This document shows positions 7,986-15,474 of a DNA stretch of 64,000 nt, piece by piece. The position numbers were made by a program, and so were the translations under genes. How positions within the stretch are numbered: position 1 is the first letter of the stretch; each line of letters opens with the position of its first letter. Source of the stretch: Pseudomonas frederiksbergensis (lineage in GTDB: Bacteria > Pseudomonadota > Gammaproteobacteria > Pseudomonadales > Pseudomonadaceae); the NCBI RefSeq assembly GCF_003732275.1, contig NZ_MOBM01000039.1, positions 861,013-925,012 on the forward strand, given 5' to 3'. Under the pieces are notes generated by a model. It saw only the letters and a program-made list of their open reading frames with translations. It made no database searches and was not told where the DNA came from.

Positions 7986-8453
7986 TCAATCGTCCATCCC
8001 TCGGCCGCTGAACAAGCGGCTGATCATTTCCATGGAATACCCCCGATAACTCAGGAACCTGCCCTGTTTGGCACGTTCCCGGGCATCTATCGGTAGGTGC
8101 CCAGCAAATTTGCGCCGCCAGGTGTCTTCCAGTTGTTCCTGCCAGTTGATACCGCTCTCGCGTAATGCCAGTTCGATGTCGGTACGTTGCAGGCCGCGCT
8201 GGCTCAACTCTTCACGAATTCGCAAAGGGCCATAACCGGAACGGGCACGGTAGGAAACAAAGCTTTCGAGGTAACGGGACTCGGACAGCAGGCCCTCTTC
8301 CGTTAAGCGGTCGAGTGCTGTGTCGATCATTTCAGGGAGGGCGCCGCGCTGACGCAGTTTACGCGTCAGCTCGACTCGACCGTGCTCGCGTCGCGCGAGC
8401 AGGTCCATTGCGGTTCGCCGCACCGCGACGAGTGTATCGAGTACGGCGGTCAT
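7986..8453 (-). CDS. recX: Regulatory protein RecX
   Basis: A 155-residue RecX, which binds RecA filaments and limits their extension. It is made of the usual three-helix repeats, with typical segments LDRLTEEGLLSESRYLESFV and GYGPLRIREELSQRG. It lies eight bases downstream of recA on the same strand, the standard arrangement in which read-through from recA yields low RecX levels after DNA damage. ATG 8453 gives the family-usual length. The 3' end faces a shared bidirectional terminator. Confidence 0.95.
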   Translation of the reverse strand: MTAVLDTLVAVRRTAMDLLARREHGRVELTRKLRQRGALPEMIDTALDRLTEEGLLSESRYLESFVSYRARSGYGPLRIREELSQRGLQRTDIELALRESGINWQEQLEDTWRRKFAGHLPIDARERAKQGRFLSYRGYSMEMISRLFSGRGMDD

Positions 8454-8461
8454 CGGATCAA

Positions 8462-9514
8462 TCAGATATCAGCGTCAGCCAGGTCATCAGCCGTCTCTTT
8501 GACTGGCGATGCTTTGACGTCCGGCGCTGGAGTCAACAGCTTGTCGCGCAGTTGCTTCTCAAGTTTCGCGGCGATTTCCGGGTTGTCCGCCAGGAACTTG
8601 GCCGAGTTGGCCTTGCCCTGACCGATCTTGGTGCCTTCGTAGGCATACCATGCACCGGATTTCTCGACGAAACCGTGCAGAACACCCAGGTCGATCATCT
8701 CACCGTTGAGATAGATGCCCTTACCGTAAAGAATCTGGAACTCGGCCTGACGGAACGGCGAAGCCACCTTGTTCTTCACGACTTTGACGCGGGTTTCGCT
8801 ACCGACGACTTCATCACCTTCTTTCACCGCGCCAGTACGGCGGATGTCCAGACGAACCGATGCGTAGAACTTCAGCGCGTTACCACCAGTAGTGGTTTCC
8901 GGGCTGCCGAACATCACGCCGATTTTCATACGGATCTGGTTGATGAAGATCACCAGGCAGTTGGCGTTCTTGATGTTACCGGTGATTTTACGCAGCGCCT
9001 GGGACATCAGACGGGCTTGCAGGCCCACGTGCATGTCGCCCATCTCACCTTCGATTTCAGCCTTTGGCACCAGAGCCGCCACGGAGTCGACGATGATCAC
9101 GTCAACCGCGTTGGAACGCACCAGCATGTCGGTGATTTCCAGGGCCTGCTCGCCGGTGTCCGGCTGGGAAACCAGCAGATCGTCGACGTTGACGCCCAGT
9201 TTGCCGGCGTACTCAGGGTCGAGGGCGTGTTCGGCGTCGACGAATGCGCAGGTCGCGCCGGCTTTTTGAGCCTGGGCGATTACCGACAGCGTCAGGGTGG
9301 TTTTACCGGAGGATTCAGGACCGTAGATCTCAACGATACGGCCTTTTGGCAGACCGCCAATGCCGAGCGCGATGTCCAGACCCAGAGAGCCTGTGGAAAT
9401 AGCCGGGATCGCCTGACGGTCCTGATCGCCCATACGCATTACGGCACCCTTGCCGAATTGACGTTCGATCTGACCCAGGGCCGCAGCCAAGGCTTTCTTC
9501 TTGTTGTCGTCCAT
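8462..9514 (-). CDS. recA: Recombinase RecA
   Basis: A 350-residue RecA, the ATP-dependent DNA strand-exchange protein and co-protease for LexA-type repressors. Walker A GPESSGKT is at residues 65-72; the C-terminus is acidic, as usual. ATG 9514 has GAGGA upstream; a start four codons earlier lacks support. A LexA-type box lies about 41 bases upstream. In this window its co-protease role matters for the self-cleaving repressor gene at 11.0-11.7 kb. Confidence 0.98.
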   Translation of the reverse strand: MDDNKKKALAAALGQIERQFGKGAVMRMGDQDRQAIPAISTGSLGLDIALGIGGLPKGRIVEIYGPESSGKTTLTLSVIAQAQKAGATCAFVDAEHALDPEYAGKLGVNVDDLLVSQPDTGEQALEITDMLVRSNAVDVIIVDSVAALVPKAEIEGEMGDMHVGLQARLMSQALRKITGNIKNANCLVIFINQIRMKIGVMFGSPETTTGGNALKFYASVRLDIRRTGAVKEGDEVVGSETRVKVVKNKVASPFRQAEFQILYGKGIYLNGEMIDLGVLHGFVEKSGAWYAYEGTKIGQGKANSAKFLADNPEIAAKLEKQLRDKLLTPAPDVKASPVKETADDLADADI

Positions 9515-9554
9515 TAAAGTCCTCACGTAATCAATAAGGCCTGACGGCCAACAC

Positions 9555-9570
9555 CTGTATAAGTAGCCAG
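9555..9570 (-). promoter_or_regulatory. LexA (SOS) box of recA
   Basis: On the minus strand the site reads CTGGCTACTTATACAG, matching the CTG-N10-CAG core of LexA boxes, at the expected place upstream of recA. Confidence 0.85.
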
Positions 9571-9597
9571 TATTATTCCACAGCGTTTCAGGATCGC

Positions 9598-10098
9598 CTA
9601 CCCCTGATTTGAGATTTCTCCAGCGGCATGCCGCAGCAGCCCCTCTAGCGCGGCCTTCACCGTTTGTCGGCGGACCTCGTCACGGTTGCCGGGAAAGTAC
9701 TGCACCTCGCTGAACACCTGCTCACCGACGCCCCAGGCCAGCCACACCGTGCCCACGGGCTTGTTCGGCGAACCGCCGTCCGGCCCTGCCACACCGCTGA
9801 CCGCCACGGCAAAACGCGCCCGGCTTTTTTCCTGCGCGCCGCGAACCATGGCCTCGACTACCTCGCGACTGACCGCCCCGACCGTTGGAAACAACTCGGC
9901 CGGGACGTCCAATTGCTGGGTTTTCTGGCGGTTGGAGTACGTGACATAACCGGCCTCGAACCACGCCGAACTCCCCGGAATGCGGGTGATCGCCTCGGCA
10001 ATCCCGCCACCGGTACAGGATTCGGCGGTGGTGACGTGGGCATTGAGAACCTGCAAGCGCCTGCCAAGTTCAGCGGCCAGCTGAGTGATATCTTTCAC
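9598..10098 (-). CDS. pncC: Nicotinamide-nucleotide amidase, CinA C-terminal domain protein
   Basis: A 166-residue stand-alone CinA C-terminal domain, the size of E. coli PncC (YgaD), which deamidates nicotinamide mononucleotide in NAD recycling. Conserved segments are TAESCTGG at residues 24-31, YSNRQK at 54-59, VSGVAGPDGG and KPVGTVW. GTG 10098 was chosen because AGGAGAG lies just upstream; the frame is open a further 17 codons. Its position next to recA is conserved in many proteobacteria. In pseudomonads cinA marks one edge of a common tailocin insertion site, the other edge being mutS. Confidence 0.9.
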   Translation of the reverse strand: MKDITQLAAELGRRLQVLNAHVTTAESCTGGGIAEAITRIPGSSAWFEAGYVTYSNRQKTQQLDVPAELFPTVGAVSREVVEAMVRGAQEKSRARFAVAVSGVAGPDGGSPNKPVGTVWLAWGVGEQVFSEVQYFPGNRDEVRRQTVKAALEGLLRHAAGEISNQG

Positions 10099-10329
10099 GG
10101 CTCTCTCCTGATCGAGCGGAATGAGGCCTACCGTACACGAGCCGATCACGCTTGCAAGGTTCAGGATCGATCAAAATGTTAGCGAGCGAGGGCTCTGACA
10201 TAGGCCTGACACGCCTGAAGGGCAATCAGTCCGCTATCGCCTGCGGCGGTGATGAGGATAATTCGCTGAGCATCGGTTTTTTTTCGATGATGGCAGGCAT
10301 TAATGGCCACCCTAATAACAACGCGAAGA

Positions 10330-10695
10330 TCAGCGACGCCGCTTCACCGTTGATCGGGACGAGGAATCGCGCGGTGGCACTTCGCAAACGCCAATCCGCT
10401 TGGCGGCCCAGCGCTCATAAAGTCCGATGGCCACGTCCGCCCCGGCCATCGCCGTCAGGCAGCCGAAGGCACCTGCGGCCCAGATCGACACGCCGGCGGC
10501 GTATAGCAGCATGATTGCCGAGATCCCGCAGATCATGCAGGCCCCGGAACGCAGTGCCAGGCGCCGCAACAGCGACCAGCCCCGAGCACCCTCCTTGTCG
10601 GCGCGCCACATTTCGCCGGATACCCCGCCCACCAGGGCGAGACCGATACCCAGCCAGATCGGCATGTCCAGCAACGCTTGCTGCTCGTTTGCCAT
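10330..10695 (-). CDS. Phage/tailocin-type holin, orphan
   Basis: A 121-residue protein with about three hydrophobic segments (roughly residues 12-28, 50-68 and 70-92) and a charged, arginine-rich tail (RSTVKRRR). The pattern is that of holins found at the mutS-cinA tailocin loci of fluorescent Pseudomonas. Holins make holes in the inner membrane that release endolysin or collapse the membrane potential. GGGAGGC precedes ATG 10695. No endolysin, spanin or tail gene is present: the next genes are cinA (downstream) and the repressor (upstream). The promoter region 10847-10921 has three operator-like palindromes. The family call is by recognition. Confidence 0.75.
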   Translation of the reverse strand: MANEQQALLDMPIWLGIGLALVGGVSGEMWRADKEGARGWSLLRRLALRSGACMICGISAIMLLYAAGVSIWAAGAFGCLTAMAGADVAIGLYERWAAKRIGVCEVPPRDSSSRSTVKRRR

Positions 10696-10846
10696 GTCGC
10701 GCCTCCCGGAGGTGAGTGAAGTGTGTTGGGTTCAAACGGTGTCTCTTGCAGTAGGCATTCCAAAAAACTTTGTCACCCAGGCTTTTCAGTAAAGTGGTCC
10801 TGCGCCTTTCCTGACCGACAGCCCTTTGTTGAACGGCTTGGGACAA

Positions 10847-10875
10847 AGAATATGCATGGATGCATATCCAGTCAA
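10847..10875 (-). promoter_or_regulatory. Sigma-70-type promoter of the holin gene
   Basis: On the minus strand TTGACT (10875-10870) is followed, after exactly 17 bases, by TATTCT (10852-10847). A second TTGACT lies 27 bases further upstream (10902-10897) in a repeated CATTGACTG. The predicted transcript starts near 10840, giving a leader of about 145 bases before the holin ATG. Confidence 0.7.
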
Positions 10876-10921
10876 TGCATTAATGCATTTATTTTCAGTC
10901 AATGAAATGCACAAACGCATT
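10851..10921. promoter_or_regulatory. Three ATGC-N6-GCAT operator palindromes
   Basis: Site 1 is TATGC-ATGGAT-GCATA (10851-10866), wholly between the -35 and -10 and touching the -10. Site 2 is AATGC-ATTAAT-GCATT (10874-10889), overlapping the -35 by two bases. Site 3 is AATGC-ACAAAC-GCATT (10906-10921), just upstream of the second TTGACT. Centres are 23 and 32 bases apart, about two and three helix turns. A fourth copy is at the repressor promoter, so the adjacent CI-like repressor is the natural binder. Binding is inferred; the repeats are seen. Confidence 0.75.
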
Positions 10922-10963
10922 GGATACCCGGTAGACAAAAGGGTTTGGTCGGTTTTCGCCAGG

Positions 10964-10990
10964 CGAAAAAAACCCGCTGGGGAGCGGGTT
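10964..10990 (-). terminator. Terminator of the repressor gene
   Basis: Stem AACCCGCT-N4-AGCGGGTT (10971-10990), followed on the minus strand by a run of seven T. It ends the repressor transcript before the holin promoter, so the two genes are separate units. Confidence 0.85.
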
Positions 10991-11009
10991 TTATCTGACC
11001 GCGGTGCGG

Positions 11010-11744
11010 TTAACGGGCGTACATGCCCCACCAGAAGACGTGACCGAGGATGACAATCTGCTCTTCCTGGATTTCCTGGAAGCTGTAGTCCTCATCCGGA
11101 TGCTCATCGCGATTGAAGCTACGCAGGCGAATCCCTGTCGGCAGGCGATAAAGCTGTTTCACCCGCAACTGGCCATTGTGGTTGATGGCGTACAGGTCGC
11201 CGTCGACGATGTCGCCAATCCCGCATTTGCCGGCATTCACGCCAACGGTGGCGCCATCGCGCAGCACCGGCAACATACTGTTGCCGCGCACGGTTACGCA
11301 TTTGGCCTGGTCGAACTGCACACCGTTGTGGCGCAAGCTACGCTTGCCGAAGCGCAGGCTAGAGCGTTCGCTCTCTTCGATGACGAATCTTCCTGATCCC
11401 GCAGCCAATTCAACCTCGCGAAGAAAGGGAACCGACACCTCGTCGTCATCGACTGGCGTATCGTCGTCCCACAGGCTTATGTCCTTGAGTTCCGAATGCG
11501 ACTCATCGCGCCCAGCGCTGGCGGCATGCGCGACAGCTGCGCGCCCCCGCAACTGATCGGTGCTCACGGCGAAGTATTCGGCAATCTTCGAAATATGCTT
11601 ATCCGAAGGATCGACGATCTTCCCGCTGAGGATCCGCGAGAGAGTGGATTGAGGCACGCCGGTGCGACGATGAAGCTCCGTGGGGGAGATCCCGTGCTGA
11701 TCGAGCAGTGCTCTTAAGACGGTAGAAACGTTGCGTTTTTGCAT
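11010..11744 (-). CDS. CI/PrtR-like XRE repressor with S24 self-cleavage domain
   Basis: A 244-residue prophage-type repressor. The HTH is at about residues 19-40 (ISPTELHRRTGVPQSTLSRI). The C-terminal LexA-like S24 domain has the Ala115-Gly116 cleavage bond in VELAAGSGRF, nucleophile Ser156 in VRGNSMLPV and the general base Lys196 in LRVKQLYR. All residues for RecA-stimulated self-cleavage are present, so it should be inactivated after DNA damage. I chose ATG 11744 because a promoter (TTGTCT-N17-CACTAT) places the transcript start on that A; no ribosome site precedes it or the upstream starts (11753, 11780). It resembles tailocin repressors of the PrtR type. Confidence 0.88.
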   Translation of the reverse strand: MQKRNVSTVLRALLDQHGISPTELHRRTGVPQSTLSRILSGKIVDPSDKHISKIAEYFAVSTDQLRGRAAVAHAASAGRDESHSELKDISLWDDDTPVDDDEVSVPFLREVELAAGSGRFVIEESERSSLRFGKRSLRHNGVQFDQAKCVTVRGNSMLPVLRDGATVGVNAGKCGIGDIVDGDLYAINHNGQLRVKQLYRLPTGIRLRSFNRDEHPDEDYSFQEIQEEQIVILGHVFWWGMYAR

Positions 11745-11751
11745 AACGCGC

Positions 11752-11780
11752 ATAGTGCTTGATCTTTTTTCGGAAGACAA
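11752..11780 (-). promoter_or_regulatory. Promoter of the repressor gene, likely giving a leaderless mRNA
   Basis: Minus strand TTGTCT (11780-11775), 17-base spacer, CACTAT (11757-11752); seven bases later comes the A of ATG 11744. Such spacing predicts transcription starting at the start codon, as for lambda cI from PRM. Confidence 0.6.
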
Positions 11781-11795
11781 ATGCTGATTTGCATA
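11780..11795. promoter_or_regulatory. Fourth ATGC-N6-GCAT operator, at the repressor promoter
   Basis: AATGC-TGATTT-GCATA abuts and overlaps by one base the upstream edge of the repressor -35. It has the same half-sites and 6-base spacer as the three sites at the holin promoter. Its position upstream of the -35 would fit either autoregulation or cI-like self-activation. Confidence 0.7.
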
Positions 11796-11944
11796 AATCG
11801 TGCATAGCCAGCAGAAATGTGCCTTGGAGCTTTCATGCCTGCGTAGGTCGGACCGCCCATGTTAACCTTGCGTCCATCGCGGAAAAGCCGGGCCAATGCC
11901 CCTCCTTTGCCCTACACCTTTCAACGAGTTTTCCTGAATTTCCG

Positions 11945-14524
11945 ATGAATAAAGCCCTCTCCGATCTGTCCTCCCACACTCCGATGATGCAGCAGTACTG
12001 GCGCCTGAAGAACCAGCACCCTGACCAGCTGATGTTCTACCGCATGGGCGACTTCTACGAGATCTTCTATGAAGACGCGAAGAAGGCCGCCAAGTTGCTG
12101 GACATCACCCTGACGGCTCGTGGGCAATCGGCGGGCCAGGCGATTCCGATGTGTGGGATTCCTTACCACGCCGCGGAAGGTTACCTGGCGAAACTGGTTA
12201 AGCTCGGCGAGTCGGTGGTGATTTGTGAGCAGGTCGGCGACCCGGCCACCAGCAAAGGCCCGGTGGATCGTCAGGTGGTGCGGATCATCACCCCCGGTAC
12301 GGTCAGCGATGAAGCGCTGCTGGATGAGCGTCGGGATAACCTGATCGCGGCGGTGCTGGGGGACGAGCGTCTGTTCGGTCTGGCGGTGCTGGACATCACC
12401 AGCGGCAACTTCACTGTGCTGGAGATCAAAGGCTGGGAAAACCTGCTGGCGGAACTGGAGCGGGTCAATCCGGTAGAGCTGATGATCCCGGACGACTGGC
12501 CGAAAGACCTGCCGGCGGAAAAGCGCCGTGGGGTTCGTCGCCGTGCGCCGTGGGATTTCGAGCGTGACTCGGCGCTGAAAAGTCTTTGCCAGCAGTTTTC
12601 CACCCAGGACCTGAAAGGTTTTGGCTGCGAGAACCTGACCCTGGCGATCGGCGCTGCTGGCTGCCTGCTCAGCTATGCCAAGGAAACCCAGCGCACTGCC
12701 CTGCCGCACTTGCGCAGCCTGCGCCATGAACGCCTGGACGACACCGTGGTGCTGGACGGCGCGAGCCGTCGCAACCTGGAACTGGACACCAACCTGGCCG
12801 GCGGTCGCGACAACACCTTGCAATCGGTGGTCGACCGTTGCCAGACCGCCATGGGCAGCCGCTTGCTGACTCGCTGGCTGAACCGTCCGCTGCGGGATTT
12901 GACCGTATTGCTGGCGCGTCAGAGCTCGATCACTTGCCTGCTCGACGGCTACCGCTTCGAGAAACTGCAACCGCAGCTCAAGGAAATCGGTGACATCGAG
13001 CGGATTCTGGCGCGAATCGGCCTGCGCAATGCCCGTCCTCGTGACTTGGCGCGTCTGCGCGATGCCCTCGGTGCATTGCCAGAGTTGCAGGTAGCGATGG
13101 CCGAGCTTGAGGCTCCGCACATCATTCAACTGGCCACCACCACCAGCACCTATCCGGAACTGGCGGCGCTGCTGGAAAAAGCCATTATCGACAACCCGCC
13201 CGCCGTCATCCGTGACGGCGGCGTGTTGAAAACCGGTTACGACAGCGAACTCGACGAACTGCAATCGCTCAGCGAAAACGCCGGGCAGTTCCTGATCGAT
13301 CTCGAAGCGCGTGAGAAGGCCCGCACCGGCCTGTCGCACTTGAAGGTCGGCTACAACCGGATTCACGGATACTTCATCGAGTTGCCGAGCAAGCAGGCCG
13401 AATCGGCGCCCGCAGACTATATTCGCCGGCAGACCCTCAAAGGTGCCGAGCGCTTCATCACGCCGGAACTGAAGGCGTTTGAAGACAAGGCGTTGTCCGC
13501 CAAGAGCCGCGCCCTGGCTCGCGAGAAGATGCTCTACGAAGCGCTGCTCGAAGACCTGATCGCCCAGTTGCCGCCCTTGCAAGACACGGCCGCCGCACTG
13601 GCCGAGCTGGACGTGCTGAGCAACCTCGCCGAGCGTGCATTGAATCTGGACCTGAACTGCCCGCGTTTCGTCAGTGAGCCGTGCATGCGCATCACCCAGG
13701 GTCGTCACCCGGTGGTCGAGCAAGTACTCACCACGCCGTTCGTGGCCAACGACCTGAGCCTTGACGACAACACCCGCATGCTGGTGATCACCGGTCCGAA
13801 CATGGGCGGTAAATCCACCTACATGCGTCAGACCGCGTTGATCGTGCTGCTGGCGCACATCGGCAGTTTCGTGCCGGCGGCCAGTTGCGAATTGTCCTTG
13901 GTAGACCGAATCTTCACCCGGATCGGTTCCAGCGATGACCTGGCGGGAGGGCGCTCGACCTTCATGGTCGAAATGAGCGAAACCGCAAACATCCTGCATA
14001 ACGCCACCGAGCGCAGTCTGGTGCTGATGGACGAAGTCGGTCGCGGCACCAGCACCTTTGACGGTCTGTCCCTGGCCTGGGCCGCGGCTGAGCGTCTGGC
14101 ACACCTGCGGGCCTACACTCTGTTCGCTACCCACTATTTCGAGCTGACAGTGCTGCCGGAAGCCCAGCCGCTGGTGGCCAACGTTCACCTCAATGCCACT
14201 GAACACAACGAACGCATCGTGTTCCTGCACCACGTGTTGCCTGGGCCTGCCAGCCAGAGCTATGGCCTGGCGGTTGCGCAGTTGGCCGGTGTGCCTGGCG
14301 AAGTGATCGTGCGTGCTCGCGAACATCTGAGTCGACTGGAATCCACAGCGCTGCCTCATGAAGTTCCAAAGCCAGCGAAAGGCAAACCGGCCGCGCCGCA
14401 GCAGAGCGACATGTTCGCCAGCCTGCCGCATCCGGTACTGGATGAGCTGGCCAAACTTGATCTGGACGACATGACGCCGCGTCGTGCGCTCGAAATGCTC
14501 TATACATTAAAGACACGGATCTAA
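11945..14524 (+). CDS. mutS: DNA mismatch repair protein MutS
   Basis: An 859-residue MutS that recognises mismatches and small loops and recruits MutL. The mismatch-reading motif GDFYEIF is near residues 35-41; Walker A GPNMGGKST is near 617-625 and the Walker B region LVLMDEVGRGTSTFDG near 693. The C-terminus (ALEMLYTLKTRI) is that of Pseudomonas MutS. ATG 11945 matches the family N-terminus (MNKALSDLSSHTPMMQQYW); the frame is open a further 62 codons into the repressor promoter. The ribosome site is weak. It is divergent from the repressor gene. Confidence 0.97.
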   Translation: MNKALSDLSSHTPMMQQYWRLKNQHPDQLMFYRMGDFYEIFYEDAKKAAKLLDITLTARGQSAGQAIPMCGIPYHAAEGYLAKLVKLGESVVICEQVGDPATSKGPVDRQVVRIITPGTVSDEALLDERRDNLIAAVLGDERLFGLAVLDITSGNFTVLEIKGWENLLAELERVNPVELMIPDDWPKDLPAEKRRGVRRRAPWDFERDSALKSLCQQFSTQDLKGFGCENLTLAIGAAGCLLSYAKETQRTALPHLRSLRHERLDDTVVLDGASRRNLELDTNLAGGRDNTLQSVVDRCQTAMGSRLLTRWLNRPLRDLTVLLARQSSITCLLDGYRFEKLQPQLKEIGDIERILARIGLRNARPRDLARLRDALGALPELQVAMAELEAPHIIQLATTTSTYPELAALLEKAIIDNPPAVIRDGGVLKTGYDSELDELQSLSENAGQFLIDLEAREKARTGLSHLKVGYNRIHGYFIELPSKQAESAPADYIRRQTLKGAERFITPELKAFEDKALSAKSRALAREKMLYEALLEDLIAQLPPLQDTAAALAELDVLSNLAERALNLDLNCPRFVSEPCMRITQGRHPVVEQVLTTPFVANDLSLDDNTRMLVITGPNMGGKSTYMRQTALIVLLAHIGSFVPAASCELSLVDRIFTRIGSSDDLAGGRSTFMVEMSETANILHNATERSLVLMDEVGRGTSTFDGLSLAWAAAERLAHLRAYTLFATHYFELTVLPEAQPLVANVHLNATEHNERIVFLHHVLPGPASQSYGLAVAQLAGVPGEVIVRAREHLSRLESTALPHEVPKPAKGKPAAPQQSDMFASLPHPVLDELAKLDLDDMTPRRALEMLYTLKTRI

Positions 14525-14541
14525 CGCACTTGCCTGCAAGC

Positions 14542-14594
14542 TGTTAGAATCTCGCGCGGTTTGGGATGCTGCAGGCTAATAGCCTGGCCTGCAG
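14542..14594 (+). promoter_or_regulatory. Extended -10 promoter and dyad in the mutS-fdxA gap
   Basis: TGTTAGAAT (14542-14550) fits an extended -10 element. It is followed by the inverted repeat CTGCAGGC (14569-14576) ... GCCTGCAG (14587-14594), which encloses the small palindrome GGCTAATAGCC. The dyad could be a weak terminator for mutS or a leader hairpin of fdxA; there is no T-run. Confidence 0.45.
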
Positions 14595-14666
14595 ACTATC
14601 GCTCCCGAACCTGGCGACCCCGTCCTGAAGGGGCTCCGCTGCCGCCGCCTGAGGAGAGAATTAGAA

Positions 14667-14990
14667 ATGACCTTCGTCGTCACCGACAACTGCATCAAGT
14701 GCAAGTACACCGACTGCGTAGAAGTCTGTCCGGTGGACTGCTTTTACGAAGGCCCGAACTTCCTGGTGATTCACCCGGATGAGTGCATCGACTGCGCACT
14801 GTGCGAACCCGAATGCCCTGCCGTGGCCATCTTCTCCGAAGATGAAGTTCCGGAAGATATGCAGGAGTTCATTCAGCTGAACGTTGAGCTGGCGGAAATC
14901 TGGCCCAACATTACCGAGAAGAAAGAATCGTTGCCCGATGCCGAAGAGTGGGATGGCGTCAAAGGCAAGATCAAAGATCTCGAACGCTGA
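14667..14990 (+). CDS. fdxA: 7Fe ferredoxin FdxA
   Basis: A 107-residue ferredoxin with nine cysteines (9, 12, 17, 21, 25, 40, 43, 46, 50). They make up the ligand sets of one 3Fe-4S and one 4Fe-4S cluster, plus a spare cysteine, as in Azotobacter vinelandii FdI-type ferredoxins. It is a low-potential electron carrier of the cytoplasm. A GAGGAGAG ribosome site lies upstream of ATG 14667. The gene order mutS-fdxA-(rsmZ)-rpoS is conserved in pseudomonads. A strong terminator follows. Confidence 0.95.
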   Translation: MTFVVTDNCIKCKYTDCVEVCPVDCFYEGPNFLVIHPDECIDCALCEPECPAVAIFSEDEVPEDMQEFIQLNVELAEIWPNITEKKESLPDAEEWDGVKGKIKDLER

Positions 14991-15006
14991 TTACCCCGTG
15001 TTCTCG

Positions 15007-15030
15007 AAAAGGCCCCTTGTGGGCCTTTTT
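15007..15030 (+). terminator. Terminator of fdxA
   Basis: AAAAGGCCC-CTTGT-GGGCCTTTTT, 17 bases after the fdxA stop codon. Confidence 0.88.
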
Positions 15031-15044
15031 GCTTTTCTGCAGGC

Positions 15045-15071
15045 AAAAAAAAGGGGCGGTATGAACCGCCC
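15045..15071 (-). terminator. Terminator of rsmZ
   Basis: GGGCGGT-TCAT-ACCGCCC stem followed on the minus strand by eight T (15052-15045). Confidence 0.9.
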
Positions 15072-15174
15072 ACATTTTTTCCCTATTCCTTGTGTTCCTT
15101 TTCATCGTCCTGATGAACCGCTTCCTGCGATGTCCGTTCCCCTCTTCCTTGAAGGGCGTGTCTATCCGTCGACA
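15045..15174 (-). ncRNA. rsmZ: Rsm-type regulatory small RNA RsmZ (PrrB)
   Basis: On the minus strand the RNA would begin TGTCGACGGATAGACA and end in a terminator with a run of eight T, about 130 nt in all, the size of RsmZ in P. fluorescens. It holds eight or nine GGA motifs, several in short hairpin loops or between them (for example ATCGCAGGAAGCGGTT and TTCATCAGGACGATGAA). It sits between fdxA and rpoS, the known place of rsmZ. It sequesters the RsmA/RsmE translational repressors under GacS/GacA control. Confidence 0.93.
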
Positions 15175-15346
15175 CAGTTCAGATACTAGAGAATTCCCCA
15201 CCAAGAGCAATCGCCCTTCATGGCTGAAATCATCTGTAATATGCCGTCAATCTAATAAAATAACGATACAAATCAAATAGTTATTCTAGAACTACACTTT
15301 GAATAGACGACTTCCCGAGTGTAAAAATAACGAACACTTACGAAAG

Positions 15347-15364
15347 AGTAAGCAAAGACTTACA
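15347..15364. promoter_or_regulatory. GacA upstream activating site of rsmZ
   Basis: Read on the minus strand the site is TGTAAG-N6-CTTACT, one base off the GacA consensus TGTAAGN6CTTACA. It lies about 173-190 bases upstream of the predicted rsmZ start, the distance known for GacA-controlled Rsm RNAs. Confidence 0.88.
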
Positions 15365-15424
15365 ACACGAGACTACAAACCTGAGGTGGTGCAAAAAACA
15401 TCGCACCTCTCATATTCCGGGCAA

Positions 15425-15455
15425 CAAAAAGCCCCAAACCAGTCGGGGCTTTTTG
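15425..15455 (-). terminator. Terminator of rpoS
   Basis: AAAAGCCCC-N9-GGGGCTTTT with A/T tracts on both sides, 20 bases downstream of the rpoS stop on the minus strand. It is symmetrical and may work both ways. Confidence 0.85.
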
Positions 15456-15474
15456 TACCGGCTGAACGAGTTGC

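Noticed and set aside
10152..10514. Plus-strand open frame between cinA and the holin
   Set aside because: Half of it is antisense to the holin and the rest has no start signal; I could not see any tailocin remnant in the 230-base cinA-holin gap.
11921..14431. 836-codon open frame antisense to mutS
   Set aside because: Exact shadow of mutS caused by GC-rich third positions; no ribosome site and glutamine/histidine/arginine-rich nonsense composition.
8462..14524. A complete prophage or tailocin between recA and mutS
   Set aside because: Only the repressor and holin are present; no tail, baseplate, lysin or chaperone genes can be found in the 1.8 kb between cinA and mutS.
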